DNA of 64,000 bases, from assembly GCF_026241205.1 (NCBI RefSeq), contig NZ_JAPFQM010000001.1, positions 310,001 through 374,000 on the forward strand, written 5' to 3'. Below the pieces are notes generated by a model. That model saw only the letters and a list, made by a program, of their open reading frames with translations, was not told where the DNA came from and made no database searches. This DNA is from Thermomicrobium sp. 4228-Ro (lineage in GTDB: Bacteria > Chloroflexota > Chloroflexia > Thermomicrobiales > Thermomicrobiaceae). Shown in pieces: positions 49,702 to 59,088 of the stretch (its first letter is position 1; each line of letters opens with the position of its first letter). The translations under genes and the position numbers were made by a program.

Positions 49702-52155
49702 ATGAAGGTACCGATGCGCTGGTTGCGCGAACTGGTTGCGACCGACCTCACAGCCGACGATCTCGCGGAGCGTCTCACGCTGGCGGGACTGGAGGTCGAA
49801 GCGATCGAGCGAATCGGTGCGCACTGGGACAACATTTTCGTTGGCGTCGTTGAACGCATCGAGCCGCATCCGAATGCTGACCGACTCGTCTTGGCGACTG
49901 TCGCTGCTGGAGTCCATCGACTGACCGTCGTGACCGGCGCTCCCAATATCGCTGTCGGGCAAAAGGTCGCACTCGCCCTCGCTGGCGCCAAGCTCTACGA
50001 CGGGCACAGCGCCGAACCACGCCTCATCACGCTCAAGCCAGCCACCATTCGCGGGGTCCGCTCCGAGGGAATGGTCTGTTCGGAAAAGGAGCTGGGGCTC
50101 TCGGACGAGCACGAGGGGATCATGGTGCTCGATCCTGACGCTCCGGTGGGCACACCGCTCCGGGACTATCTCGGCGACGAGATTCTCGAAATCGCGATCA
50201 CACCCAATCGGGTCGACGCCTTCTCGATTATCGGTATCGCACGGGAAGTCGCAGCGCTCACCGGTGCACCTTTGCATATACCACCCTTGGCACCACTCGA
50301 GGCACCGATCGATCCCACCCTCGCGACGATCGAGGCGCCCGATCTCTGCTATCGGTTCGTTGGCGTCGCCTTGGAAGGGATTCGCGTCGCCCCTTCGCCC
50401 TGGTGGCTTCGCCGACGTTTGCAGCTCGTCGGCATCCGGCCGATCAACAACGTCGTCGACGTCACCAACTACGTCATGGTGGAGTGGGGACAACCGCAGC
50501 ACGCGTTCGACCGTGCGCGTCTCAAAGGCAATCGGATCGTCGTCCGGCGCGCCCGACCAGGTGAAGCGATCGAGACACTCGACCACGTACAGCGGACGCT
50601 CACCGCTGACACCCTAGTGATCGCAGATGCCGAGCGGCCAGTCGGGATCGCTGGTGTCATAGGTGGTCTCGACAGCGAGATCACCGACGAGACGACGAGC
50701 GTGTTGCTCGAGACCGCAAACTTCGACATGCTCAGCATCCGTCGCACCGCACGGGTACAGCGCCTACGGACCGAAGCATCGGCACGCTTCGAACGCGGTC
50801 TCGATCCGAACCTGTGCTGGCCAGCTGCCCAGCGTGCTGTTTACCTCCTGAACGAACTGATCCCGACTTGCCGCGTGGTCTCGATCGTCGATCACTATCC
50901 CTCCCCGCGCCTTCCCCGTCGCATCGAAATGCCGCGGACGGAGATTCCGCGCTTGCTCGGCGTGGACTATCCCGATGAGGAGATCCGCAGTGTCTTCGAG
51001 CGGCTCGGATTTTCGGTCGAAATCCAGCCGTCAGCCTCCCGCCCGCTCTGGGTCGTCGAAGTTCCGACCTACCGGAGCGATGTCACGATCCCAGCCGATC
51101 TCGTCGAAGAGGTTGCCCGTGTGATCGGTTACGACACGTTGCCGGAGCGCCTGCCCGTCGGCCAGACCGTACCGGTGGAAATCGACCCCGAGCTTCGGCT
51201 CGTGCGGCAGCTCCAGAACGGCTTCGTCGCAGCTGGCCTCCACGAGGTCATCACCTATCCCATGGTCGACGATGTGAGTCTCCGAAGCCTCTCGAGTTCC
51301 GGTAGCGAGCTTCCGGAACGACTCGGTTTCTACGCCCGACCCGACCGCGACTTCGTCCGCGCTCGCAACCCGATCCGTCCGGAATGGTCGGTCATGCGGC
51401 CGACGCTCGTCGCGACCCTCCTCCGTAATGCGGCGGAACAACTCAAGTTCAACGACGCAGTCGCTGTGTTCGAGACCGGTAAAGTCTATCTGCCGCGGGA
51501 TCGCGACGAATTACCGGACGAACGGCGCGCTGTCGGGTGCCTCCTAGCCGGTCTCGCCACGCTGCGCGATCTGTATCACGAGGAACGGCCGGTCGACTTC
51601 TTCGACCTGAAGGGTGTGCTCGAAGAGGTGTTGCCACGCATCGGTGCTCGGTCGATCGCCTTCCGTCCGATTCGCCATCCCAGCTTGCATCCGGGACGCA
51701 GCGCTGAGATCGTGTATCGCGACCAGCCGATCGGCATCGTCGGTGAGGTGCTCATGACAGTCAGCGAACGGTTCGGCATCGCTCCCCAGCACCGGGTCGT
51801 CGTAGCGGAGTTGGATATCCCGACCTTGCTCGCACTCGGTCTCGACTCTGTTTCGATTCGCCCTGTCTCGCGGTATCAGCCGGTCGAACAAGACTTCGCG
51901 ATCGTCGTCGACGAGGCAACTCCTGCCGCCGAGGTCGAAGCGGCGATCCGAGCGGGTGCTGGCCCACTCGCTGTGGCCATACGACTCTTCGATGTCTACC
52001 GCGGTCCAGCGATTCCGGAAGGGAAGAAGAGTCTCGCTTTCCGCGTCATCTTTTCGGCACCAGACCGGGCCTTGAGCGACGAGGAGATTCAGCGCCTGCG
52101 CGAGCGGATCGAACAACACGTTCGGCGACGCGTCAAGGGAGAGTTTCGCCGGTGA
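49702..52155 (+). CDS. pheT: Phenylalanyl-tRNA synthetase beta subunit
   Basis: An 817-aa subunit that completes the alpha2-beta2 enzyme and edits mischarged tyrosine. The N-terminal tRNA-binding domain (VERIEPHPNADRLVLATVAAG) is followed by B3/B4 editing domains (RPINNVVDVTNYVMVEWGQPQHAFD), B5, the catalytic-like core, and the C-terminal FDX-ACB domain (SRYQPVEQDFAIVVDE). The ribosome site is GGAAGGTGGG. The stop overlaps the next gene by four bases (GTGA). Confidence 0.97.
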   Translation: MKVPMRWLRELVATDLTADDLAERLTLAGLEVEAIERIGAHWDNIFVGVVERIEPHPNADRLVLATVAAGVHRLTVVTGAPNIAVGQKVALALAGAKLYDGHSAEPRLITLKPATIRGVRSEGMVCSEKELGLSDEHEGIMVLDPDAPVGTPLRDYLGDEILEIAITPNRVDAFSIIGIAREVAALTGAPLHIPPLAPLEAPIDPTLATIEAPDLCYRFVGVALEGIRVAPSPWWLRRRLQLVGIRPINNVVDVTNYVMVEWGQPQHAFDRARLKGNRIVVRRARPGEAIETLDHVQRTLTADTLVIADAERPVGIAGVIGGLDSEITDETTSVLLETANFDMLSIRRTARVQRLRTEASARFERGLDPNLCWPAAQRAVYLLNELIPTCRVVSIVDHYPSPRLPRRIEMPRTEIPRLLGVDYPDEEIRSVFERLGFSVEIQPSASRPLWVVEVPTYRSDVTIPADLVEEVARVIGYDTLPERLPVGQTVPVEIDPELRLVRQLQNGFVAAGLHEVITYPMVDDVSLRSLSSSGSELPERLGFYARPDRDFVRARNPIRPEWSVMRPTLVATLLRNAAEQLKFNDAVAVFETGKVYLPRDRDELPDERRAVGCLLAGLATLRDLYHEERPVDFFDLKGVLEEVLPRIGARSIAFRPIRHPSLHPGRSAEIVYRDQPIGIVGEVLMTVSERFGIAPQHRVVVAELDIPTLLALGLDSVSIRPVSRYQPVEQDFAIVVDEATPAAEVEAAIRAGAGPLAVAIRLFDVYRGPAIPEGKKSLAFRVIFSAPDRALSDEEIQRLRERIEQHVRRRVKGEFRR

Positions 52156-53612
52156 CCGCGAACCAGTCGTCCGACCTCCTCCAGCCGCTCGAGCGGTTGC
52201 GCGGCATGCACGACGTGGGGCCGGAGCGATTCCGCCGCCGGCAGCGTGTTCTTCGGCGTATCCAGCACGTCATCGAGCGGCACGGCTACGAATTCGTCGA
52301 AACGCCCATTCTCGAGCCGACCGAGCTCTTTCTGAGAAAGGCTGGGCCGGAGCGGATCGCGCAACTGTACGCATTCACGTTCCGGAATCGCGATATCGCC
52401 CTGCGGCCCGAGCACACGGCCTCGATTCTTCGCTACTACATCGATGCGCGCCAGAACGACCCGCTCCCCCTCCGGTTAGCGTATGCCGGCCCAGTTTTCC
52501 GCTACGAGCGTCCCCAGGCCGGTCGCACCCGGCAATTCACCGAGATCGGTTGCGAGCTCCTCGGTGCACCGGGAGCGAGCGGTGATGCGGAAATCATCCA
52601 CCTTGCCAGTGAGATTCTCGAGTCGCTGGGCATCAGACCGCGGATCGTCATCGGTCATGTCGGCATCGTCCTCGACTATCTTCAGCGTCTCCCGCTTCGC
52701 CAGCGGGCCCGGGATTGGTTGCTCTGGTCGATGGAGCGACTCCGCAAGGGACAGGAGGTCGATCTGGAAAAGGACCTGCCTGGTCTGACAGGCGGCAGTA
52801 CTGTCGCGCAGTTATCGCGCGAGCTCAGCGAGAAACTTGCACCGCTCGACCGCGCTGAACTCGAGCGACTGGTCCTTGCGCTCCTTCGCGAGGTCGGCCT
52901 CCAGGTTACGAGCGGTTCCCGCACACCCGACGAAATCGTGCGCGGCGTGCTCGCCAAACTGGAGCGGAGTACCGATACCGAAACCCTCCGACGGGGCTAC
53001 GCCTTCGCCCGCGAACTCGCGGGTCTCAACGGAACGCCCGACAGTGTCCTCCCGGAGCTGCACCGCTTGATCGAGCGTTACGCGCTGGATCCCGAGCCAC
53101 TCCGACAGATCGACCAACTGCTCACGCTGCTCGCTGGCTACGGCATCACGACGGATCGCATCGAACTCGCTCCGGGCATGGCACGCGGACTTCACTACTA
53201 CACCGGCATTCTATTCGAAATCTATCCTGAGGGCGATGGAGACCTCCAGCTGTGCGGCGGCGGCCGCTACGATGACCTCGCCCAACTGCTCGGTGCACGC
53301 AGTCCCTTGCCGGCTTGTGGTTTCGCTGGCGGCATCGAGCGTATCGCCGATGCAGCGACGCTCACCAATCCACCAGCTATTCCGCGCCTGCTGGTCATGG
53401 CGACCACCGTCGATGCCCTCCCGCAGGCGGAACGCGTGGCGGAGCAGCTTCGCGCCCAAGGAGCGATCGTCGAACTCGACGTCCGGCAGCGGTCGTTGAG
53501 TGCCAACCGCCGCTATGCTCGACGCCGTGGCATCCATCGGCTCATCGTCGTCGACTTGTCAGGTACCGTCGAAGAAATCGATCTCCTCCAGGGCAGGGCC
53601 GGCGATGGGTGA
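52152..53612 (+). CDS. HisS-family protein (histidyl-tRNA synthetase or HisZ-like)
   Basis: A 486-aa class II synthetase-like protein. Motif 1 (ETPILEPTELFLRKAG), RPEHTA, motif 2 FRYERPQAGRTRQFTEIGCE and motif 3 ACGFAGGIERI are clear, and a C-terminal alpha/beta anticodon-like domain (LLVMATTVDALPQAERVAEQL) exists. Two residues differ from true HisRS: the histidine-contacting Gln after RQF is Glu (TEIG), and RGLDYY is RGLHYY. It overlaps pheT at one end and hisG at the other. It may be the cell's HisRS or a regulatory paralogue. The long HisG next door would not need HisZ, favouring HisRS. Confidence 0.8.
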   Translation: MTANQSSDLLQPLERLRGMHDVGPERFRRRQRVLRRIQHVIERHGYEFVETPILEPTELFLRKAGPERIAQLYAFTFRNRDIALRPEHTASILRYYIDARQNDPLPLRLAYAGPVFRYERPQAGRTRQFTEIGCELLGAPGASGDAEIIHLASEILESLGIRPRIVIGHVGIVLDYLQRLPLRQRARDWLLWSMERLRKGQEVDLEKDLPGLTGGSTVAQLSRELSEKLAPLDRAELERLVLALLREVGLQVTSGSRTPDEIVRGVLAKLERSTDTETLRRGYAFARELAGLNGTPDSVLPELHRLIERYALDPEPLRQIDQLLTLLAGYGITTDRIELAPGMARGLHYYTGILFEIYPEGDGDLQLCGGGRYDDLAQLLGARSPLPACGFAGGIERIADAATLTNPPAIPRLLVMATTVDALPQAERVAEQLRAQGAIVELDVRQRSLSANRRYARRRGIHRLIVVDLSGTVEEIDLLQGRAGDG

Positions 53613-54624
53613 ACCGCTGCGTCTCACGATCGCATCCAAGGGTTCCTATGAGGAAGCGACGCTTCGTTTCCTCGAAAGTGCCGGCCTGAGCGTTTGGCGT
53701 CCGAATCCGCGTCAGTACGTCGGTCGCCTCTCCGGAATCGATGGCGTCGAGGTTCTGTTCCAACGGACCGCCGATATTGTCCACCAGGTCGCGAGCGGTG
53801 GCGCCGACCTCGGCATTACCGGGTACGACCTCGTGGCAGAACTGGCCGGGGATGATCCGAACGTGCTCGTGGTCATCGACGATCTGGGATTCCGCCGCTG
53901 CGAGCTGGTGCTCGCTGTTCCAGAGAGCTGGCTCGACATCACGACGATTTCCGATCTCGCTGACCTCGCTGTGGAGTGGAAGCGACAGGGTCGGACCTTG
54001 CGCGTTGCGACGAAGTTCCCCAATTTGACGCGCGAATTCCTCTTGCGGAACGGTGTGAACTACTTCACGCTCGTCGAAGGGCACGGAGCACTCGAAGTGG
54101 CTCCGGCACTCGGCTACGCCGATCTTATCGCTGACCTCACCGAAACCGGTGTCACGCTGCGCGAGAACCGGCTCCGCGTGCTCGAAGGCGGCGTGATCCT
54201 GCGTGCACAAGCATGCCTCATCGCGTGCCGCCGGACACTGCGTCAGGCGCCAGAGAAGCTCGAACGCGCACGGTTGATCATTGAGATGCTCGAAGCGCGG
54301 CTCCGTTCTCGGCGCTATCGCCTCATCACTGCCAACGTACAAGGACGCGATGAGGACGAGGTCGTCCGGCACGTCACCGCTCATGTCGCCACGACTGGTG
54401 AACTCGGGCCGACCGTGGCTCGTGTCTATCCGAAGTCCGGCGACACGCGGTGTGGCTGGTACGAGGTCACGATCATCGTTCCGGCTCATCTCCTGATGCA
54501 GGCCGTCGATCATCTCCGCTTGGCTGGGAGCACCGGCATTACCGTCACATCACCGGACTACGTCTTCGATTCCCGATCGCACGCGTACGAGCGGCTCCGT
54601 CGCGCTTTGGAGGAACCCGTATGA
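53605..54624 (+). CDS. hisG: ATP phosphoribosyltransferase, long form
   Basis: A 339-aa enzyme of the first histidine-synthesis step, joining ATP and PRPP. The N-terminal LTIASKGSYEEATLRFLESAGL is typical, as is the PRPP loop VEGHGALEVAPALGYADLIADLTETGVTLREN. The last ~95 residues (LITANVQGRDEDEVVRHVTA ... VYPKSG) are the ACT-like regulatory domain of long HisG, which gives histidine feedback inhibition. ATG 53605 overlaps the HisS-family gene; hisD overlaps by four bases. Confidence 0.93.
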   Translation: MGEPLRLTIASKGSYEEATLRFLESAGLSVWRPNPRQYVGRLSGIDGVEVLFQRTADIVHQVASGGADLGITGYDLVAELAGDDPNVLVVIDDLGFRRCELVLAVPESWLDITTISDLADLAVEWKRQGRTLRVATKFPNLTREFLLRNGVNYFTLVEGHGALEVAPALGYADLIADLTETGVTLRENRLRVLEGGVILRAQACLIACRRTLRQAPEKLERARLIIEMLEARLRSRRYRLITANVQGRDEDEVVRHVTAHVATTGELGPTVARVYPKSGDTRCGWYEVTIIVPAHLLMQAVDHLRLAGSTGITVTSPDYVFDSRSHAYERLRRALEEPV

Positions 54625-55967
54625 CGATCGCCATCCGCTGGTTCGAAGACCTCGCCGAAGCAGAGCGCTGGCTGGTTCGCCCGAGGCAGCTGCCGACCGA
54701 AGTCCCGGAACCCGTTCGGGAACGAATCCGCGATGTCTTCGGTGAGGAGCTTTCTCCCTTGCACGTCGTCGAGCGTATCCTGCAAGCCGTCCGCGAACGC
54801 GGTGACGAGGCGCTCCGCCAGTTCACCCTGGCGTTCGATGGTTGCCGCCTCGAGGAGCTGCGCGTCTCGGAGGAGGAGTTCGCACTCTCCCGTGACTCTG
54901 TATCAGCTGACGTGCTGGAGGCGCTGCGCTTCGCGCGCGAGCGGATCGAACGCTTCCACCGGCGGACGCTGCGGCACTCGTGGATCGAGTTCGACCGCGA
55001 GGGCGCGCTCGGGCAGCTGATCCGGCCCGTCGAATGCGTCGGTATCTACGTGCCGGGGGGACGAGCACCATTACCATCGTCGCTCTTGATGACCGCGATT
55101 CCAGCCCAGATCGCCGGTGTCCGTGAAATCATCGTCTGCACTCCACCAGGGCGCGACGGCCGGGTCGCCCCGGTGATCCTGGCTGCTGCCGATCTTCTCG
55201 GTATCCGCACCGTCTTCAAAGTCGGGGGAGCTCAGGCGATCGCTGCGATGGCGTTCGGGACCCAAACGATCCCGAAAGTCGATATCGTCGCCGGACCAGG
55301 CAACCTTTTCGTCGTCCTCGCGAAGCGACTCGTCTACGGGGAAGTCGGGATCGATCAGCTGCCGGGACCAACGGAGACGTTGCTGATCGCCGACGATTCG
55401 GCGAATCCGGTGCTCTGCGCTGCTGACCTGCTTGCCCAGGCTGAGCACGACCCGCTGGCGAGCGCGATTCTCATCACGACCTCCCGTCTCGTTGCAGAGC
55501 GGACCGTCGAGGAGCTCAACCGCCAGTTAGAACGCCTGCCACGCGGAGACGTCGCGCGCAGTTCGCTCGAGCACAACGGTGCGATCGTTCTCGTGCCTGA
55601 CCTCGAGCGAGCGTTCGACCTCGCGAACCGATTCGCCCCCGAGCACTTGTGCTTGCTCGTCCGCGAACCATGGCGCTACATCGATCGGGTCCGCAACGCT
55701 GGTGGCGTCTTTCTCGGTGAAGCATCGCCCGAAGTGATCGGCGATTACACGGCGGGGCCCAGTCACGTGATGCCGACCGGTGGGACAGCCCGGTTCGCTT
55801 CTCCGGTTACCGTCGATACGTTCCTCAAGGTCACGAGCCTGATCGCGGTGGCCCCAGGAGCGCTCGAACTGCTGGGCCAGCCGGCGATGCGCCTGGCCTA
55901 CGCGGAAGGGCTACAGGCGCACGCGTCGGCAATCGAACACCGGCTGGAACGCTTGCCTCCCGCATAA
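54621..55967 (+). CDS. hisD: Histidinol dehydrogenase
   Basis: A 448-aa zinc enzyme oxidising histidinol to histidine. ECVGIYVPGGRAPLPSSLLM begins the NAD fold; KVGGAQAIAAMAFGT, VDIVAGPGNLFVVLAKR, GIDQLPGPTETLLIAD, NRFAPEHL and GDYTAGPSHVMPTGGTARF carry the zinc and catalytic residues. ATG 54621 overlaps the hisG stop and has GGAGGA upstream. It ends the pheS-pheT-HisS-hisG-hisD run. Other his genes are outside the window. Confidence 0.97.
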   Translation: MTIAIRWFEDLAEAERWLVRPRQLPTEVPEPVRERIRDVFGEELSPLHVVERILQAVRERGDEALRQFTLAFDGCRLEELRVSEEEFALSRDSVSADVLEALRFARERIERFHRRTLRHSWIEFDREGALGQLIRPVECVGIYVPGGRAPLPSSLLMTAIPAQIAGVREIIVCTPPGRDGRVAPVILAAADLLGIRTVFKVGGAQAIAAMAFGTQTIPKVDIVAGPGNLFVVLAKRLVYGEVGIDQLPGPTETLLIADDSANPVLCAADLLAQAEHDPLASAILITTSRLVAERTVEELNRQLERLPRGDVARSSLEHNGAIVLVPDLERAFDLANRFAPEHLCLLVREPWRYIDRVRNAGGVFLGEASPEVIGDYTAGPSHVMPTGGTARFASPVTVDTFLKVTSLIAVAPGALELLGQPAMRLAYAEGLQAHASAIEHRLERLPPA

Positions 55968-55978
55968 TGCCAGTTCTT

Positions 55979-56554
55979 TCATGCCGGAGCGAGATGGCGG
56001 AGCGCGGCCACGATGCGCTCTTCGAGTGTCGTGGCTGCCTGCACATCCGGGTGTACAGCGACCGATCGCGCCTCTTGGGCTGTATAGCCCAGCGCCTGCA
56101 ACGCGGCGACCAAATCGGCATCGATCTCCGCTCCAGCAGCACCCGGAGCGGTTGCTGGCAAGCGACCGCGTAGCTCGAGCACGATACGACTCGCCGTCTT
56201 CTTCCCGATACCCGGAGCGCGTGCCAGCTGGTCGACGCGTTCCTCGCGGATCCATTCGGCGATGTGCTCCACAGGAGCCAGCGACAGGAGGCTCAGTGCA
56301 GCCCGAGGCCCGACACCGCTGACGGAGAGGAGGGAGAGAAAGAGCTCCAGTTCGGCCTCCGTTCGGAAGCCGTAGAGTGCGAGTTCCTCCTCGCGCACCT
56401 GGAGATGGGTGACGAGTTCTACCTCGTCCCCCGGATCACCAACTTCCTGGAACATCGTCGCTGGAGTCTGCACACGAAAGATGACGCCATTGACATCCAG
56501 CAGGATTTCGCCCGGTCGCTTGGCAACCAGCCGACCACGGAGACCGCGGATCAC
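55979..56554 (-). CDS. ruvA: Holliday junction branch-migration protein RuvA
   Basis: A 191-aa junction-binding subunit. Domain I is an OB fold (MIRGLRGRLVAKRPGEILLDVNGV). Domain II has two helix-hairpin-helix motifs (LLSVSGVGPRAALSLLS and LARAPGIGKKTASRIVLEL). Domain III, a RuvB-contacting bundle, is DADLVAALQALGYTAQEARSV. The start GTG 56554 overlaps the amidohydrolase stop by four bases. ruvB and ruvC are not adjacent. Confidence 0.96.
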   Translation of the reverse strand: MIRGLRGRLVAKRPGEILLDVNGVIFRVQTPATMFQEVGDPGDEVELVTHLQVREEELALYGFRTEAELELFLSLLSVSGVGPRAALSLLSLAPVEHIAEWIREERVDQLARAPGIGKKTASRIVLELRGRLPATAPGAAGAEIDADLVAALQALGYTAQEARSVAVHPDVQAATTLEERIVAALRHLAPA

Positions 56555-57417
56555 GCGCGCTTTCCCCCCAGCGAGAGCCCGTAGACACGCGCCGCATTGT
56601 GAGCCAGGATGTTGGTGAGTTCTGCCTCGTGCAATCCACCCTCGACACGGACACGCTCGAGGAAGCGCTTCTGTTTGAGCACAGGGAAGTCGCTGGCGAA
56701 GAGGACGCGATCGGCTCCGACCAGGTCAGCCACGAGGCGGAATACCCGGAAACGGTACAGGTACGTGCTCGCAGCCGAGTCATACACGACGTTCGCAGTT
56801 ACCCGTGCGACCTCCGGCATGAGCTCGTAGAAGGGTAGCCCACCTCCCCAGTGAGCGGCCACGACCGTCAGTTCCGGGAAACGCTCGACGAAACGGATGA
56901 ATCGCTGTGGCCAGGCTGTCCCCTTCCCCGCATAGTCGTGCCCGAGCGGTTCACTGACATGCGCCATGATCGCCCGATGCTCGACGAGACACACCTCGAC
57001 GAGTCCAGCCAGCGCTTCCGGTTCGTCCCAGCTGAACCCCTGAGCGTCGGCATTCAGCTCCCCGATGCCGCAGGCACCGAGCCGGAAGGAGCGCAATGCT
57101 TCCCCCGGTGCGTGTCGATCATGGGGCACCACTGTGGCTAGCCAGGCGATACGGCCGCCACTGCGAGCAGCGGCGTCGGCGAGATAATCGTTGTGATACG
57201 CGCAGAGACCGGGATCTGCCCAAGGGAAGCCAGCGGCGATCGAGACGTGCACACCGGCCTCCTCCATCGAGGTGAGTAAGTCCTCGGCCGTCGCGAGTCG
57301 GGCCCGTTCGTTTCGATACAGGTGATGGAACCAGGGGTCGCGGTCGCAGAATGCCTGCCGGTCTCGCACGATCTCCGGCGGGAAAATATGCACGTGGGCG
57401 TCAACCACCCAGTTCAT
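56551..57417 (-). CDS. Amidohydrolase-2 family metal hydrolase
   Basis: A 288-aa TIM-barrel protein of the amidohydrolase-2 (ACMSD-like) superfamily. The metal motif is VVDAHVHIFP at the N-terminus; further conserved parts are IMAHVSEPLGH, VVAAHWGGGLPFYEL and the catalytic Asp region VLFASDFPVLKQKRFL. Members include decarboxylases and hydrolases, so the substrate is open. It overlaps the PP2C gene and ruvA by four bases on each side, so it is translated as the middle cistron. Confidence 0.88.
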   Translation of the reverse strand: MNWVVDAHVHIFPPEIVRDRQAFCDRDPWFHHLYRNERARLATAEDLLTSMEEAGVHVSIAAGFPWADPGLCAYHNDYLADAAARSGGRIAWLATVVPHDRHAPGEALRSFRLGACGIGELNADAQGFSWDEPEALAGLVEVCLVEHRAIMAHVSEPLGHDYAGKGTAWPQRFIRFVERFPELTVVAAHWGGGLPFYELMPEVARVTANVVYDSAASTYLYRFRVFRLVADLVGADRVLFASDFPVLKQKRFLERVRVEGGLHEAELTNILAHNAARVYGLSLGGKRA

Positions 57418-58319
57418 CCACCATACCCCAAGCTCAGAATGACACCGATGATCGCGATGAACACGACCAGCCCGAGGACGATGAGAACGATCATCCAGCG
57501 GTTGCCGGTGGACTCTTCAGCTTGCTGTTCGGCCTCATGGATATGCGGTGGTTTCAACCAGGCGACCACAGCTGAGGCATTGTCTTGACTGCCTCGCTCG
57601 ATCGCTCGCTCGACGAGGAGGCGCGCGGCACGGTCCGGCTCTTCGCTGAGGACGATCATCGCCAGCTCCTCGTCAGTCAAGACGTCATGCACTCCATCCG
57701 ACGTCAGCACCACGCGATCATCACTCATGAGACGGATCTCGAAGATATCGACGTCGACTTTCGGTCTATAGCCGAGCGCGCGCGTGATCACGTTCCGGTA
57801 CGAACTGCCACGCGCTTCCTCCTGTGTCATGAGCCCCGCTTCGACCTGCTCCGCGACGAGCGAATGGTCGCGCGTGATCCGCGTCGGCCGTCGAGCTCGG
57901 ATCAGATAGGCGCGTGAGTCCCCCACATTGGCCACCACGAGCGCGTCACCCCGAATCACCGCCGCAACGAGTGTGGTGCCCATCAGTTGTTCTTCACCAT
58001 GGGGTTGCCACTCGCGCAGGATCCGCTCGTTGGCTCGCCGGAACGCTTGCTGCAAGCGCGTGGCGATCTCGGCGCGCTCGACCGGCGCAGCATAGTACTC
58101 CTCGCGGAGCGTCTCGATCGCGATGTGGGCAGCCACTTCTCCGCTGCGATAGCCCCCCATCCCGTCGGCCACCGCGAGAAGCACGCCATCCTGCTGTGCC
58201 TCCGGACTCGCCGGATCGACGACGAGAACGGCATCCTCGTTCTGTTCTCGCACCGGACCGGGATCGGTTGCCGCCCCCACCAGAAGAGTCGTTTCGCGCA
58301 CTCGCGTCCGTGCAGTCAC
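57414..58319 (-). CDS. PP2C-type serine/threonine phosphatase with C-terminal membrane anchor
   Basis: A 301-aa PPM phosphatase. Metal and catalytic motifs are TDPGPVREQNEDA, LLAVADGMGGYRSGEVAA, GTTLVAAVI, VANVGDSRAYLI, ALGYRPKVDVDIF, LTSDGVHDVLTDEE and GSQDNASAVVAWL. A single C-terminal helix (WMIVLIVLGLVVFIAIIGVILSL) anchors it. It would remove phosphates set by Hanks-type kinases, none of which is adjacent. GTG 58319 has GAAGGG about ten bases upstream and starts just before the catalytic domain. Confidence 0.93.
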   Translation of the reverse strand: MTARTRVRETTLLVGAATDPGPVREQNEDAVLVVDPASPEAQQDGVLLAVADGMGGYRSGEVAAHIAIETLREEYYAAPVERAEIATRLQQAFRRANERILREWQPHGEEQLMGTTLVAAVIRGDALVVANVGDSRAYLIRARRPTRITRDHSLVAEQVEAGLMTQEEARGSSYRNVITRALGYRPKVDVDIFEIRLMSDDRVVLTSDGVHDVLTDEELAMIVLSEEPDRAARLLVERAIERGSQDNASAVVAWLKPPHIHEAEQQAEESTGNRWMIVLIVLGLVVFIAIIGVILSLGYGG

Positions 58320-58354
58320 GGTCGACGCACCCTTCCTCCCGCATATCGCGCTCA

Positions 58355-58383
58355 AGTATGGGGTGCCGGAGAAGGGCTCGCAA
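58355..58383 (-). promoter_or_regulatory. Promoter of the PP2C-amidohydrolase-ruvA operon
   Basis: On the minus strand TTGCGA (complement of 58378-58383), 17 bases, CATACT (complement of 58355-58360), about 36 bases before GTG 58319. Confidence 0.65.
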
Positions 58384-58529
58384 CAGCTCACCGCCTATTG
58401 TGCACACTGCTCAGGCGAAGTTATCTCGCGCAGGCATGTTCTGTCACGATGTCGTAATACCCTCGGCCCCGCTGGTGGCTAGGCTAGAGACGTGCGGGAA
58501 GCACGCCTCGCACGATCGGGAGGCGAGCG

Positions 58530-58874
58530 ATGACGACCACACTCGTGTTACCAGAGGTACCTGCGAAGTCCTGGGTCGAGGAGTGCGTCTGCGGATACAC
58601 ACTCCGGTATTCTGTCGATCAGCCAGCGCCAAACCAGTGGGTTGCCGTCGGGCTCCTGTACGTCGCCGGTCGAACGATTTTTCTCGCGATGTCCGCTCCG
58701 TCCGAAGCGGCCGCCCTCGCGGGTTTGCATGCTCGGGTGATCGAACGTATCGATCGCGAGGCCGCGGCTTCCTCGCGCGGCATCGAGCTCTACGCGAGCG
58801 ATTACAGAAACGATGCTGCGTTGGCCGCCTCACAGTCTCATTCACCGGGCATGGATGGCACACGTCTTCCGTGA
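58530..58874 (+). CDS. Small unknown protein
   Basis: A 114-aa protein with no recognised family. It has CVC near residue 20, a hydrophobic WVAVGLLYVAGRTIFLAM stretch that fits a buried beta-hairpin better than a membrane helix, and an Ala/Glu-rich helix later. ATG 58530 has GGGAGG seven bases upstream, the main reason for the call. It is monocistronic, divergent from the PP2C operon. Nothing else supports a function. Confidence 0.6.
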   Translation: MTTTLVLPEVPAKSWVEECVCGYTLRYSVDQPAPNQWVAVGLLYVAGRTIFLAMSAPSEAAALAGLHARVIERIDREAAASSRGIELYASDYRNDAALAASQSHSPGMDGTRLP

Positions 58875-59063
58875 ACTCCCTACCCTTGCTTATGCTGGGC
58901 TGGCGACCGGCACTGGCTCAAGTACGCGTGAACCGACTGGGTAGTTTCATTCCGAGGCGACTTCCCTCAACACGCAAGTGAGACGCCACGCCCAGTCTGA
59001 CGACGCGTAGGCTGCCATGAGGCTCCCAACGCACTGCTTTCGCCGCCGAGTGACGCCACCACC

Positions 59064-59086
59064 AACTCGCTCCACAGGAGCGAGTT
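59064..59086 (-). terminator. Terminator hairpin after the OmpR-type regulator
   Basis: AACTCGCTCC pairs perfectly with GGAGCGAGTT over a 3-base loop, two bases beyond the stop codon of the regulator gene. No long T run follows. Confidence 0.75.
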
Positions 59087-59088
59087 GC

